DNA from: Paenibacillus sp. FSL H7-0326
GTDB lineage: Bacteria; Bacillota; Bacilli; Paenibacillales; Paenibacillaceae
Assembly: GCF_001955535.1 (NCBI RefSeq)
Contig: NZ_MPVN01000006.1
Location: forward strand, 62,001 to 126,000
DNA: 64,000 nucleotides
Direction of reading: 5' to 3'
The notes under the pieces: generated by a model
The model's input: the letters and a program-made list of their open reading frames with translations, nothing else
What the model was told of the DNA's origin: nothing
Database searches by the model: none
Program-made: the position numbers and the translations under genes
Shown: piece after piece, positions 34,170 through 43,890 of the stretch
Layout of the letters: the number at the start of each line of letters is the position of its first letter
Position numbering within the stretch: position 1 is the stretch's first letter

Positions 34170-34835
34170 ATGAAAAATCAGCAATTTGTTGTTGTTGGGC
34201 TCGGCCGCTTCGGTTCCAGTCTGGCAATGGAACTCGTAGAGAATGGTTATGAAGTCCTGGGTATAGACCGCAATGAGGAGATCGTTAATGACATGAGTGA
34301 GTTCCTGACTCATGCGGTCGTCGCGGACGCTTCGGATGAGGATACGCTTCGTTCACTGGGCATCCGCAATTTCGACTGCGGCATCGTGGCGATTGGCGAC
34401 GATATTCAGATGAGTATTTTGTCGGCCATCCTGCTGAAGGAGCTCGGTGTGAAAAAGGTCATTGCCAAAGCCATCTCGCTGCTGCATGGCAGGGCGCTGG
34501 AGAAGCTGGGCGTGGACCGGATTGTCTATCCGGAGAGAGATATGGGCAAACGGGTTGCACACCAGCTTGTCACGCCGAATCTGCTCGATTATATCGACCT
34601 GTCTGACAATTACAGCATTGTCGAAATGACAGTTCCGAGATGTCTGGATGGCAAGACGCTCTCCGAGCTGAATTCGAGAGCCAGATACAATTGCAGCATC
34701 GTTGCTCTTCAGAAGAATGAGGGCATCATTATTGCACCAACTGCACTCGATCATGTGCACACTGGAGATATCATGATTATTATCGGGACCAATGACAACA
34801 TTGAGCGTTTTGACGAAGAAGTCATCAGCCAATAA
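34170..34835 (+). CDS. ktrA: RCK-domain potassium channel regulator KtrA
   Basis: The 221-residue cytoplasmic protein has an RCK_N Rossmann fold (VVGLGRFGSSLA, residues 8-19; Asp34 at the ribose position; VVADASDED) and an RCK_C domain (about 135-221). Octameric rings of KtrA bind ATP/ADP and gate KtrB; the RCK_C domain of the KtrA/KtrC family also binds c-di-AMP. It is the second gene of the operon. KtrC is the alternative name, but linkage to ktrB favours KtrA. Confidence 0.9.
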   Translation: MKNQQFVVVGLGRFGSSLAMELVENGYEVLGIDRNEEIVNDMSEFLTHAVVADASDEDTLRSLGIRNFDCGIVAIGDDIQMSILSAILLKELGVKKVIAKAISLLHGRALEKLGVDRIVYPERDMGKRVAHQLVTPNLLDYIDLSDNYSIVEMTVPRCLDGKTLSELNSRARYNCSIVALQKNEGIIIAPTALDHVHTGDIMIIIGTNDNIERFDEEVISQ

Positions 34836-34849
34836 GAATATTCCCTGAG

Positions 34850-35746
34850 CTAACCGCGCTTTGCAGCGAAAAATTCACGTATTTCGTGAATCCACTGCTT
34901 GGCTGTCGCGCTTAGCTCTTCTTTTTGTCCATAGATCATGCAGGTCGTCCGTCTTGTTTGTCGAAGCTCAGGAATATGAACCGTGACCAAGTCATTGTCT
35001 GCGAGCAGCTGCGGCCTCAAATAGGATTTGGGGAGCAGGGCGGCAAGCTTGCAGGTTGGAAGCAGACGTACAATGGCTTCAAAGGAATCGATTTCCATCC
35101 GGATATCCGGCATGACTCCTGATCTGTGGAACAGATCATCCGTTAATTTGCGATACCAGGTACCTTTGGAGAAGGTGATCATTGGCATTTTTTGAAGATC
35201 ATCCATTTGGGATGCTTGTCCACTTAGAGGATGTGTGCTGGCGACAACGAGCTCCAAATGGTCGTCGAAGAGAGGAAGACAGTTTAGTCCGGGTTCGTTA
35301 ATGGAAGAAGCGACGATGCCTACGTCAGCCTGCTTGTCGCGCACACTGGATACAATTTCATGGGTCTTGCCTGTAACAAGTTTGATCTCCGCATGCGGAT
35401 GGTTGTCCATAAATGCTGTAATGAGCGGAGGCAGCGTCGTCTGCAGTGTCGTTAAACTGGCCCCCAGTGTGATAGCGCTGTCCGTATCGTCCTTGAATTG
35501 GGCCAGTGTTTGCAGAAATTTCAGCTGCTGCTGCTGCTGTTCAATCGCAAAATCATAAGCAAGCCTTCCGATGGAGGTCAGCTCCAATCTTTTGCCAACC
35601 CGATTAAAAAGGGTAACACCAAGTTCATCCTCCAGTTTGGCGATCTTGCGGGACAGAGCAGGCTGTGACAGGTTTAACAGCTTGGAGGCCTGGTTAAGAC
35701 TGGATTGCTCAACAACAGTGGCAAATGCCTGCATTTCTTCATACAT
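34850..35746 (-). CDS. LysR family transcriptional regulator next to sdhCAB
   Basis: The 298-residue protein has an N-terminal winged helix-turn-helix (SLNQASKLLNLSQPALSRKI, residues 16-35) and a periplasmic-binding-like effector domain (about 90-295). A poly-Gln patch (QQQQQ) lies in the linker helix. The start follows TAGGAGG. It is divergent from sdhCAB with 347 bases between, so it may control that operon or itself; this is inference. No effector can be named. Confidence 0.85.
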   Translation of the reverse strand: MYEEMQAFATVVEQSSLNQASKLLNLSQPALSRKIAKLEDELGVTLFNRVGKRLELTSIGRLAYDFAIEQQQQQLKFLQTLAQFKDDTDSAITLGASLTTLQTTLPPLITAFMDNHPHAEIKLVTGKTHEIVSSVRDKQADVGIVASSINEPGLNCLPLFDDHLELVVASTHPLSGQASQMDDLQKMPMITFSKGTWYRKLTDDLFHRSGVMPDIRMEIDSFEAIVRLLPTCKLAALLPKSYLRPQLLADNDLVTVHIPELRQTRRTTCMIYGQKEELSATAKQWIHEIREFFAAKRG

Positions 35747-36093
35747 AGATGCTTCATCCTCCTATTTAGCGTTTATAAACATATATACTTATACCCTATA
35801 GTTATAACATTTAATAATTATATTGCAATTCCCTTATAAGAAAAAAAAGAGTAACATTATAGCGACACAGGTTGTTCACAAGTTAAGCAAAAACTAGAAA
35901 TTTGTCGAGCCTTAGTGAACTAGCAGGTCACTGTGTGATCCAGATAATTTGAACCGGAGACTTCATGAGTCTTTCATGAACCATTCCCCTATAGGATAAA
36001 TTATTTGTTTGACGGGGTGCATGATCTTTCGTTCATTTTATCTTCCAAATTCAAATATGAAAACGCTGTACATGGAAAGGGGAAAGTCAGTTT
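35747..36093. other. Divergent lysR-sdhC intergenic region
   Basis: No gene is visible. The lysR side contains A+T-rich inverted elements around TTATACCCTATAGTTATAA (35789-35807), a typical place for LysR binding. Closer to sdhC are AGTGA...TCACT (35914-35932) and a duplicated TTCATGA (35962-35981). A convincing sdhC promoter was not found. Confidence 0.4.
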
Positions 36094-36756
36094 ATGAAAG
36101 GTTACTATGCCCGAAAGATTCACTCGCTTCTAGGCCTCATCCCTCTGAGTGTGTTTTTTCTTATGCACATGTTCTCGAACTTTGCAGCTGTTGAAGGCGG
36201 GCCGGAGAGGTTTCAGTCTGCAGTAAATTTGATCAACAGCCTTCCGCTGCTGCTTTTGATGGAAATTTTCGTGATTTATGTCCCTATGCTGTATCACGGT
36301 GTATACGGATTGTACATTGCGTATCAGGCCCAGCCGAACGTAGGCAGGTTCAACAATGAGCGCAACTGGAGATATATGCTTCAGCGTATATCCGGCGTCA
36401 TTACTTTCGTATTCGTGATCTGGCACGTTTATCAGACACGCGTTCAGGTATTCCTGGGTGAGGTGAGCCATGAGGAGCTCGGTGCGCTGATGCACAGCAT
36501 TGTAACGAATCCGGTCTATTTCATTATTTATCTGATTAGTGTCGTGGCAGCTTCGTATCACTTTGCTAACGGCCTGTGGGCGTTCCTTGTTAGCTGGGGA
36601 ATTACGCGCGGACCTCGTGCACAGCGCGTATCGTCGTACGTATGCATGAGCTTGTTCGCAGTCTGCTCCATTATGTTTGTTGCATCGCTATTTGCCTTCC
36701 GCTCTGTGGAATTTGATGCATCTGCTGTAATCGAAATGTTGAAAGTAACAGTCTAA
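36094..36756 (+). CDS. sdhC: Succinate dehydrogenase cytochrome b558 subunit
   Basis: The 220-residue protein has five membrane segments and the heme-ligand histidines expected of the diheme cytochrome b558 of Gram-positive complex II (FFLMHMFSN, YHGVYGLY, VIWHVYQ, SYHFANGLW). It anchors SdhAB and passes electrons to menaquinone. GGAAAGGGG precedes the ATG. sdhA follows after 25 bases. Confidence 0.94.
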   Translation: MKGYYARKIHSLLGLIPLSVFFLMHMFSNFAAVEGGPERFQSAVNLINSLPLLLLMEIFVIYVPMLYHGVYGLYIAYQAQPNVGRFNNERNWRYMLQRISGVITFVFVIWHVYQTRVQVFLGEVSHEELGALMHSIVTNPVYFIIYLISVVAASYHFANGLWAFLVSWGITRGPRAQRVSSYVCMSLFAVCSIMFVASLFAFRSVEFDASAVIEMLKVTV

Positions 36757-36781
36757 GCTGTAAGAGGAGAGTGAACTAGAA

Positions 36782-38527
36782 ATGGCTACATCCAACATTA
36801 TTGTCGTGGGCGGCGGTCTTGCAGGACTTATGGCAACAACCAAGGCTGCAGAAGCAGGAGTCCACGTTCATCTATTTTCTATTGTACCTGTCAAAAGATC
36901 TCACTCCGTATGTGCCCAAGGCGGTATTAACGGCGCAGTTAACACCAAGGGGGAGGGCGATTCTCCATGGGTTCACTTCGATGATACCGTCTATGGCGGT
37001 GATTTCTTGGCGAATCAGCCTCCAGTTAAAGCGATGTGTGAAGCAGCACCAGGCATCATTCACCTGATGGACCGGATGGGCGTTATGTTTAACCGGACAC
37101 CGGAAGGGCTGCTCGATTTCCGCCGTTTCGGAGGCACTAAGCATCACCGTACCGCGTTTGCAGGTGCGACAACAGGTCAGCAGCTTCTGTACGCTCTGGA
37201 TGAGCAGGTACGCCGCTGGGAGACAGCAGGTCTTGTCACGAAGCATGAGCACTGGGAGTTTTTGCAGGCGGTTGTGGATGATGAAGGCGTATGCCGCGGG
37301 ATTGTGGCTCAGGATCTGCGCAGTATGGAGGTCGCTACATTCGCAGCGGATGCAACGATTCTGGCAACTGGCGGTCCCGGTATTATCTTCGGTAAGACGA
37401 CGAACTCGGTTATTAATACAGGTACAGCGGCGAGTGCGGTGTATCAGCAAGGTGTGACTTATGCGAACGGAGAATTCATCCAGATTCACCCGACAGCGAT
37501 TCCAGGTGATGATAAGCTGAGACTGATGTCAGAATCGGCACGGGGTGAGGGTGGCCGTATTTGGACATACAAGGACGGTAAACCATGGTACTTCCTTGAA
37601 GAGAAATACCCGGCTTACGGTAACCTTGTACCCCGGGATATTGCCACACGTGAAATTTTTGATGTGTGTGTTAACCAGAAGCTCGGCGTGAATGGCGAAA
37701 ATATGGTATATCTTGATTTGTCTCACAAAGATCCGAAGGAGCTCGACGTTAAGCTTGGCGGTATTATCGAGATCTATGAGAAATTCATGGGCGACGATCC
37801 GCGCAAGATTCCGATGAAGATCTTCCCTGCGGTTCACTACTCTATGGGCGGTATGTGGGTCGACTATAACCAGATGACGAACATTCCGGGATTGTTTGCA
37901 GCGGGAGAGTGTGAATACCAGTACCACGGGGCCAATCGGCTTGGCGCCAATTCTCTCGTATCGGCGATTTACGGAGGGATGGTTGCAGGTCCTAAGGCGG
38001 TTGAATATATCAAAGGTCTTAAGAAATCTGCGCAGGATGTATCCTCTTCTGTGTTCGACAGATATCAGAAGCAGCAGACCGAGAAGTACGACCGCATCAC
38101 CAAAATGCAAGGCACGGAGAATGCCTATGTTATTCATAAAGAGCTCGGCGACTGGATGAAGGACAATATGACGGTTGTCCGCTACAATGATCGTCTTGAA
38201 GCGACCATCGGCAAAATTAAGGAATTAAAAGAGCGTTACAAGAACATTAACGTGAATGATACATCCAGCTGGAACAATACGAGTGCATCCTTCACAAGAC
38301 AGCTGTGGAACATGCTGGAGCTGGCTGAAGCGATGACGCTGGGCGGACTGCTTCGTAATGAAAGCCGCGGGGCGCACTACAAGCCGGAGTTCCCGGATCG
38401 TGATGATGAGAACTTCCTGAAGACGAGTCTTGCAAAATGGACGCCGGATGGACCGGAAATTTCGTATGAGCCTGTTGACGTATCTCTGATTCCGCCGCGT
38501 ATCCGTGACTATTCCAAGGACAAATAA
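36782..38527 (+). CDS. sdhA: Succinate dehydrogenase flavoprotein subunit
   Basis: The 581-residue catalytic subunit oxidises succinate to fumarate. It has the FAD-binding IIVVGGGLAGLMA (residues 5-17), the covalent-FAD His region (SHSVCAQGGINGA), substrate-site HPTAIPG and HYSMGGMWVDY, and GECEYQYHGANRLGANSL near the C-terminal third. It belongs to the Bacillus-type enzyme. GAGGAGAG precedes the ATG. It is the second gene of sdhCAB. Confidence 0.97.
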   Translation: MATSNIIVVGGGLAGLMATTKAAEAGVHVHLFSIVPVKRSHSVCAQGGINGAVNTKGEGDSPWVHFDDTVYGGDFLANQPPVKAMCEAAPGIIHLMDRMGVMFNRTPEGLLDFRRFGGTKHHRTAFAGATTGQQLLYALDEQVRRWETAGLVTKHEHWEFLQAVVDDEGVCRGIVAQDLRSMEVATFAADATILATGGPGIIFGKTTNSVINTGTAASAVYQQGVTYANGEFIQIHPTAIPGDDKLRLMSESARGEGGRIWTYKDGKPWYFLEEKYPAYGNLVPRDIATREIFDVCVNQKLGVNGENMVYLDLSHKDPKELDVKLGGIIEIYEKFMGDDPRKIPMKIFPAVHYSMGGMWVDYNQMTNIPGLFAAGECEYQYHGANRLGANSLVSAIYGGMVAGPKAVEYIKGLKKSAQDVSSSVFDRYQKQQTEKYDRITKMQGTENAYVIHKELGDWMKDNMTVVRYNDRLEATIGKIKELKERYKNINVNDTSSWNNTSASFTRQLWNMLELAEAMTLGGLLRNESRGAHYKPEFPDRDDENFLKTSLAKWTPDGPEISYEPVDVSLIPPRIRDYSKDK

Positions 38528-38569
38528 GAGCAGTAAGGAATGAATTATAAACAGTAAGGAGGAACCATC

Positions 38570-39343
38570 ATGGCAGAAACCGCTGTAAATAAACAAACCG
38601 TGAAAAGTGTGAAGTTTGTCATTACCCGCCAGGATAAACCGGACTCTCCTTCCTATATTGAGGAATTTGAGCTTCCGTACCGTCCCGGAATGAATGTTAT
38701 CAGTGCGCTCATGGAAATTCAGCGCAACCCGGTGAATACTTCGGGCAAGCAGATTGCTCCGGTATGCTGGGAATCCAATTGCCTTGAGGAAGTCTGCGGA
38801 GCATGCTCGATGGTTATTAACGGGAAGCCGCGTCAAGCTTGTGCTGCACTCGTGGACCAGCTGGAGCAGCCGATCCGGCTTGAGCCAATGAAGACCTTCC
38901 CGGTAGTACGGGATCTGGTTATTGATCGCGATCGCATGTTTAAGGCACTTAAACGGGTCAAAGCATGGATTCCGATCGATGGAACCTATGACCTGGGGCC
39001 TGGTCCGCGAATGGCGGAGAAGAAGCGCCAGTGGGCTTACGAGCTGTCCAAGTGTATGACCTGTGGTGTTTGTCTTGAAGCGTGTCCTAACGTGAATGAC
39101 AAGACAGACTTTATCGGTCCAGCAGCGATCTCACAAGTCCGTTTGTTCAATGCTCATCCGACAGGCGAGATGAACAAGGAAGAGAGACTCGAATCGCTCA
39201 TGGAGGATGGAGGAATTGAAGGCTGCGGTAACTCGCAGAACTGTGTAAGAGCTTGTCCAAAAGGCATTCCGCTTACAACTTCCATTGCAGAGATGAACAA
39301 GGATACGACCAAGCATATGTTTAAACGCTGGCTGGGCGCATAA
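38570..39343 (+). CDS. sdhB: Succinate dehydrogenase iron-sulfur subunit
   Basis: The 257-residue subunit carries the [2Fe-2S] ligands in CWESNCLEEVCGACSM, and the [4Fe-4S]/[3Fe-4S] ligands in CMTCGVCLEACP and the later GCGNSQNCVRACP. It relays electrons from SdhA to the heme anchor. AAGGAGG precedes the ATG. It closes the operon and is followed by a terminator. Confidence 0.97.
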   Translation: MAETAVNKQTVKSVKFVITRQDKPDSPSYIEEFELPYRPGMNVISALMEIQRNPVNTSGKQIAPVCWESNCLEEVCGACSMVINGKPRQACAALVDQLEQPIRLEPMKTFPVVRDLVIDRDRMFKALKRVKAWIPIDGTYDLGPGPRMAEKKRQWAYELSKCMTCGVCLEACPNVNDKTDFIGPAAISQVRLFNAHPTGEMNKEERLESLMEDGGIEGCGNSQNCVRACPKGIPLTTSIAEMNKDTTKHMFKRWLGA

Positions 39344-39371
39344 AGTCCCGCCTCGTAATATGATTTGCAAG

Positions 39372-39404
39372 AACTCCGTCTTGATGCTGAAGACGGAGTT
39401 TCTT
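39372..39404 (+). terminator. Intrinsic terminator after sdhCAB
   Basis: AACTCCGTCTT and AAGACGGAGTT form a perfect 11-bp stem with a 7-base loop, then TCTTTAT. Confidence 0.85.
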
Positions 39405-39496
39405 TATATTGGCAGAGCCATGCCTGCCTTGGCTCCATACAGATACCCGGAGTGTGTTATAATCGGAACTAACTGAAGAAGGGAAGTGCAATACTT

Positions 39497-40309
39497 TTGA
39501 CGGAACCCATAATAGACAGACCCGTGACCCGGACCGAAATTAGCGAAGGGCTCTACCAGCTGGGGCTCAGACCCGGGATGACGCTGATTGTGCATTCCTC
39601 GCTAAAGAGCTTTGGAGGATGGATTCCAGGGGGCGCTCCTTCTGTTGTCCTTGCGCTCCAGGATGTGCTGGGCCCGGAAGGTACTCTTGTCATGCCGACG
39701 CAGTCAATGGATTTAACGGACCCCTCCACTTGGATGAACCCTCCTGCAGACCCGAAGTGGTGGGAGCTTATTCGTGCTGAAATGCCGGCATATGATCCGG
39801 ATATGACAGAGACTTCTGGAATGGGTGCTATTGTTGATGCATTCAGGCAGAGCGGTGCTGTACTGCGTAGTCTGCATCCGAATGTGTCCTTTGCGGCGCA
39901 TGGACGGCTTGCACCCTATATTTTAGAGAACCATGCCTATGATTATCCGCTGGGCGAGTCATCACCGCTTGCCCGGCTGTACGATGCGGATGCTTATGTC
40001 TTGTTAATCGGCTGCGGACATGATCGAAATACCTCATTGCATTTGGCTGAGTACCGAACGGAATATAAAGGCAGGAAGGAAATCCAGCAGCAGGCTCCAG
40101 TCCTTGTGCAGGGCAGCAAGCAGTGGATTACTTATCGTGATTATAATATCAGCTCCGATGATTTTGATAAGCTGGGTCATGATTATGAGCAGACGGATGG
40201 CTCTATATATGCGAGAAGTCACATCAGGCAGGCCTCCTGCTTCCTGGCACCGCAGCGTGCACTCGTTGATTATGCTGCGGAGTGGCTCAGGTCAAAGAGG
40301 CAGTTATAG
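39497..40309 (+). CDS. AAC(3)-family aminoglycoside N-acetyltransferase homologue
   Basis: The 270-residue protein matches the AAC(3)/YokD acetyl-CoA-dependent acetyltransferase family: LIVHSSLKSFGG (about 30-41), GTLVMPTQS, TSGMGAIVDAFR, LHPNVSFAAHG, and LIGCGHDRNTSLHLAEY. Chromosomal members in Bacillus and relatives are not proven to give drug resistance, so the substrate is open. It starts with TTG at 39497, 9 bases after AAGGGAAG. It leads a run of five closely spaced genes. Confidence 0.85.
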   Translation: MTEPIIDRPVTRTEISEGLYQLGLRPGMTLIVHSSLKSFGGWIPGGAPSVVLALQDVLGPEGTLVMPTQSMDLTDPSTWMNPPADPKWWELIRAEMPAYDPDMTETSGMGAIVDAFRQSGAVLRSLHPNVSFAAHGRLAPYILENHAYDYPLGESSPLARLYDADAYVLLIGCGHDRNTSLHLAEYRTEYKGRKEIQQQAPVLVQGSKQWITYRDYNISSDDFDKLGHDYEQTDGSIYARSHIRQASCFLAPQRALVDYAAEWLRSKRQL

Positions 40310-40336
40310 CATTTCATTAGAAGGGGGAAATTACGC

Positions 40337-41284
40337 TTGGAATTTACACCACGCCCGAATAGGGAACTGGATAATAAACCTGAACGTCCCAAGGATGGAA
40401 GTGAGACAGTTCCGGCCATTTTCCCTGGCAAACCAAAGCAGCATCATTCCCGCAGAAGCTTCTTGAAGAAGGTGATGAAGCTGGGACTTACCGCGGGTGC
40501 CGGTTTGTTTACGGGAGGGTACGCTTGGCTGTGGGAGCCGCGAAATCTCGAAGTGGAGCATGTGAACCTTACGCTCCCCCGACTTCCTCAGAGCTTTCAA
40601 GGGATGAGAGTTGCCCATTTTAGTGATATGCATCTGGGGTTTCATATGGATAAATCGGATATGGAGCGATTGGCTAAGGCGGTCAGAGAACAATCTCCGG
40701 ATATCATTTGTTTTACTGGGGATATGGTAGAAGCGAAGGCCGAACCGATGGCAGAGTGTGTTCCCCTGCTCCGATCTATGCAGGCCCCACTGGGCAAGTA
40801 TGCGGTGCTCGGCAATCATGATTATCGTGGACGGGAGTATAAGAAGCTGGCAAAGCTGTATCATGATGCGGGTTTTACATTACTAGTTAATGAGCATGTT
40901 ACAGTCGAAAGAAATGGGGACATCATTGCCATCGCGGGCCTGGACGATGCCTTGAACGGTGTACCTGATCCGGCAGCTGCACTTGATGGTCTGGAGGCAG
41001 ATATATTTACGCTTCTTCTTATGCATGAACCGGATTACGCCGATATTTCGTCTGGATACGCCTATGATCTGCAATTGTCCGGGCATAGTCACGGAGGACA
41101 GGTGAGAGCTCCTTTTATCGGCGCTCTGACGACACCGCGAGGCTCGCATAAATATATTCAAGGACTGTACTACACCGGAGAAGAGGGGGCATCCATGCCG
41201 GTGTATGTAAATCGGGGTGTGGGTATGACCCAGCTGCCCATCCGTTTCCTATGCAAGCCCGAGCTGACGATGATCCATTTGTAA
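40337..41284 (+). CDS. Tat-exported metallophosphoesterase (YkuE-like)
   Basis: The 315-residue protein has a proline- and charge-rich head, then a twin-arginine signal (SRRSFLKKVMKLG about residues 37-48, followed by a hydrophobic stretch). The calcineurin-like motifs are complete: HFSDMHLG, FTGDMVEA, LGNHDYRG, and LSGHSHGGQ. It likely acts outside the membrane on phosphoester substrates, as YkuE does at the cell wall. The start is TTG at 40337 after GGGGGAA. It lies 27 bases after the acetyltransferase gene. Confidence 0.85.
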   Translation: MEFTPRPNRELDNKPERPKDGSETVPAIFPGKPKQHHSRRSFLKKVMKLGLTAGAGLFTGGYAWLWEPRNLEVEHVNLTLPRLPQSFQGMRVAHFSDMHLGFHMDKSDMERLAKAVREQSPDIICFTGDMVEAKAEPMAECVPLLRSMQAPLGKYAVLGNHDYRGREYKKLAKLYHDAGFTLLVNEHVTVERNGDIIAIAGLDDALNGVPDPAAALDGLEADIFTLLLMHEPDYADISSGYAYDLQLSGHSHGGQVRAPFIGALTTPRGSHKYIQGLYYTGEEGASMPVYVNRGVGMTQLPIRFLCKPELTMIHL

Positions 41285-41338
41285 TCTGCACATGAATCAG
41301 TGCATAGGGACGAACAATAACAGAAAGGAAATGATGAG

Positions 41339-42106
41339 ATGGAACGAATCGCTATAGTTTCCGATATTCATGGGAATATGACCGCATGGACAGCCGTACT
41401 GGCGGATATGCGCCACCGCGGGATTACGCGTATCTTCTGTCTTGGTGATGTGGTGGGCAAAGGACCGAATCCGGAAGCCTGCTTAGACAGTGTCCGAGCA
41501 CACTGTGAAGTCGTTGTGCGGGGCAACTGGGATGAGCTTGTTGCTAAAAGGCAGGAGGGGCTTCATTTTGAGTGGCATGCAGATCGGCTTGGTCAGGAGC
41601 GCCTATCCTATTTATCCTCATTGCCCTTTAGCTGTCATTTCAGACTCAGCGGGCGTTCCATTCGATTGGTGCATGCTTCGGCCGTAAGCGTATATCATCG
41701 TGTCCAGCCTTGGGACAGCATAGAGGAGAGACTCGGTATGTTCGCGCCGATTGCTGCATCCATTGAAGAGCTGGAGCAGGACGTGCCGGATGTGGTCGGT
41801 TATGGAGATGTGCATAACGCTTATCTTCAGCATATCAGCGGCAAAGTATTATTTAATGCGGGCAGCGTAGGCAACCCGCTGGACATTCCGGAAGCTTCCT
41901 ACTGTATTCTTGAAGGAACGAACCTTACGATGGGGCAATTCGGAGAGAAGTCGTCCTCGTCTGATGCAGCTTTTAATATCCAATTTATTCGTGTACCTTA
42001 TCGCATTGAGGAAGAAGTTCAAATTGCCCTGAATTCGGGTGCCCCGGATATGGATCTCTACATTAATGAAATTCGCACAGGTGTTTATCGCGGTATACAA
42101 AAATAA
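41339..42106 (+). CDS. Cytoplasmic metallophosphoesterase
   Basis: The 255-residue calcineurin-like phosphoesterase of the YfcE/MJ0936 type has IVSDIHGN (residues 6-13), FCLGDVVGKGP, VVRGNWDE, VHAS and the metal-site GDVHNAY plus FNAGSVGNP. Asn replaced by Trp at the GNxD position (GNWD) is common in this subfamily. There is no signal peptide. It is the third gene of the run; the substrate is unknown. Confidence 0.85.
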   Translation: MERIAIVSDIHGNMTAWTAVLADMRHRGITRIFCLGDVVGKGPNPEACLDSVRAHCEVVVRGNWDELVAKRQEGLHFEWHADRLGQERLSYLSSLPFSCHFRLSGRSIRLVHASAVSVYHRVQPWDSIEERLGMFAPIAASIEELEQDVPDVVGYGDVHNAYLQHISGKVLFNAGSVGNPLDIPEASYCILEGTNLTMGQFGEKSSSSDAAFNIQFIRVPYRIEEEVQIALNSGAPDMDLYINEIRTGVYRGIQK

Positions 42107-42134
42107 AGATAAATGACGATAGGAGCATACGACC

Positions 42135-42692
42135 ATGTTCACGAAGCAAGCGTTAGGACGAGGACTGCCGGTGCTGAGGACTGAGCGCTTGCTCTTCAGA
42201 GGCCTTACGCCGAGCGATGATGAGACGATATTTCGCTTTTTGAATGATGTAGAGGTCATAAAGTATTTAAATCGTGTACACTTGCCGACTAAGCTTCGGG
42301 CTAGGCGCTTGCTAAAGGAAATATGGATATCCGGAGCGAGACTTGAATCGGTTCACTATGGTATATGTCTCCTTGAAACGGACGAGCTGATCGGGGTTAT
42401 CTCATTCCAGCAATGGAAGGAAGATAAGAAGGAGGCACAGATCGGGTATTTGTTTGACCGCAGGTATTGGGGTCAGGGTTATGGAACGGAGGCGGTCGGA
42501 CGAATGATCCGTTTCGGCTTTGAGGAGCTTGGGCTTCAGCGAATTGAAGGCAAATGCCATGAACATAATCAGCGTTCCCAGAAGGTTCTCATTAAGAACG
42601 GAATGACGTATATGCGGACACATAAGCATTTCTCTCTGCTTCCAAAAAATGGACAGGATATACTCGTTTATGTAAAGGAACAGACATTATAA
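42135..42692 (+). CDS. GNAT family N-acetyltransferase (RimJ/RimL-like)
   Basis: The 185-residue protein resembles the RimJ/RimL branch: LRTERLLFRGLTPSDDETIF at the N-terminus, GYLFDRRYWGQGYGTEAVGRMIRFGFEELGL as acetyl-CoA-binding core, and HEHNQRSQKVLIKNGM near the end. It transfers acetyl to an unknown amine, perhaps a protein N-terminus. ATG lies 9 bases after AGGAG, 28 bases from the upstream gene. Confidence 0.85.
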   Translation: MFTKQALGRGLPVLRTERLLFRGLTPSDDETIFRFLNDVEVIKYLNRVHLPTKLRARRLLKEIWISGARLESVHYGICLLETDELIGVISFQQWKEDKKEAQIGYLFDRRYWGQGYGTEAVGRMIRFGFEELGLQRIEGKCHEHNQRSQKVLIKNGMTYMRTHKHFSLLPKNGQDILVYVKEQTL

Positions 42693-42708
42693 TCAAAGTA
42701 GGTACACT

Positions 42709-43680
42709 ATGAAAATAGAACAATGGTTTAGACACCCCGCAGGGATCGTCATTAGTGCAGTCGTCGCTACCATTCTGTGGGGAAGTGCGATGCCGATTAT
42801 AAAGATCGGATATGAGGATTTGGGAATTGGTGCAGCAGATTACGGGGCGCAGTGGCTGTTTGCAGGTTATCGGTTTACACTGGCAGGTCTGCTGCTTATC
42901 ATATTTCATTATTTTGTCACCCGAAGAACAGCAACAACAGAACATCGTAAAAAGCTTGGCAAAGCCAGATTGTCTCGTCTAGCCCTCATTCAAACCTTTC
43001 TTCAATATTTACTGCTGTACGTAGGACTCAGCTACAGCACGGGGATACAAGGGTCCATCATCGTCGGATCGACCTCCTTGTTTCAGATGCTCTCCGTACG
43101 TTTCGTAAATTCGGCAGAGCGACTGACTGTAATGAAGATTACCGGATTGCTGCTGGGATTCTTAGGTATTGCTGCTGTGGGCATTGGAAAAGGGGATCTC
43201 AGTCTCTCCTTTGGCTGGGGAGAATTGCTGCTGCTGGGCTCTGCCCTTTTTGGTGGTGTAGGTAATGTACTGGCGAAGCAGGAGAGCAGACATGAGCCTG
43301 TGTTATCTTTAACGGGAAGACAGATGGCACTTGGCGGAATCCTGCTCATAGTGGTGTCTGTACCGATGGTCGGTGCGGCTCCTTTTGCGATTAACGGCAC
43401 TCTATTCATGTATTTATTGTATCTAGCCGTATTGTCGGCTGTAGGATTCGGAATCTGGAATACCATTATGAAATATAATGATGTCGGACGTGTATCGATG
43501 TATCTGTTCCTGATCCCGGTATTTGGCGTCATATTATCTTCCATTCTGCTTGGAGAGCAGATGTCAGGCTGGGTCGGTATTTCACTGTCGCTCGTTGTCA
43601 GCGGAATCTTGATTGTAAACAGGTCGGTCACGGTTAAAACGATGGTTTCAAGAGCCAAAGGGGATACACAACATTCGTAA
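42709..43680 (+). CDS. EamA/DMT family transporter
   Basis: The 323-residue protein has ten membrane segments forming two EamA repeats, with the typical ATILWGSAMPIIK start and a second half LLLGSALFGGVGNVLAKQES. It is a putative drug/metabolite exporter; its substrate is unknown. It lies 16 bases after the GNAT gene and closes the five-gene run. Confidence 0.85.
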   Translation: MKIEQWFRHPAGIVISAVVATILWGSAMPIIKIGYEDLGIGAADYGAQWLFAGYRFTLAGLLLIIFHYFVTRRTATTEHRKKLGKARLSRLALIQTFLQYLLLYVGLSYSTGIQGSIIVGSTSLFQMLSVRFVNSAERLTVMKITGLLLGFLGIAAVGIGKGDLSLSFGWGELLLLGSALFGGVGNVLAKQESRHEPVLSLTGRQMALGGILLIVVSVPMVGAAPFAINGTLFMYLLYLAVLSAVGFGIWNTIMKYNDVGRVSMYLFLIPVFGVILSSILLGEQMSGWVGISLSLVVSGILIVNRSVTVKTMVSRAKGDTQHS

Positions 43681-43797
43681 TGTAAAATAATGTACTTTGT
43701 TACACAAATGAAATATTACTGAAACTTTACTCTAACAGTGAGCGGGTAAACTTATTGACATGACCCCCTTTTTGATAATATAAATTCAATGCTGTTG

Positions 43798-43833
43798 GGA
43801 CCCGTTTATTTTAGAAGCGGGTCCACTTTTTTT
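43798..43833 (+). terminator. Intrinsic terminator after the EamA transporter
   Basis: GGACCCG (43798-43804) and CGGGTCC (43818-43824) pair and are followed by ACTTTTTTT. Confidence 0.85.
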
Positions 43834-43890
43834 GCCTTTTTACATAAAGAAAGACCGCAGTATGCGGCCTGACAGCTATTATAGTGGCTA

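Noticed and set aside
35747..36093. CcpC-type ATAA-N7-TTAT operators between lysR and sdhC
   Set aside because: ATAA/TTAT pairs occur only with other spacings in very A+T-rich DNA, so they are not significant.
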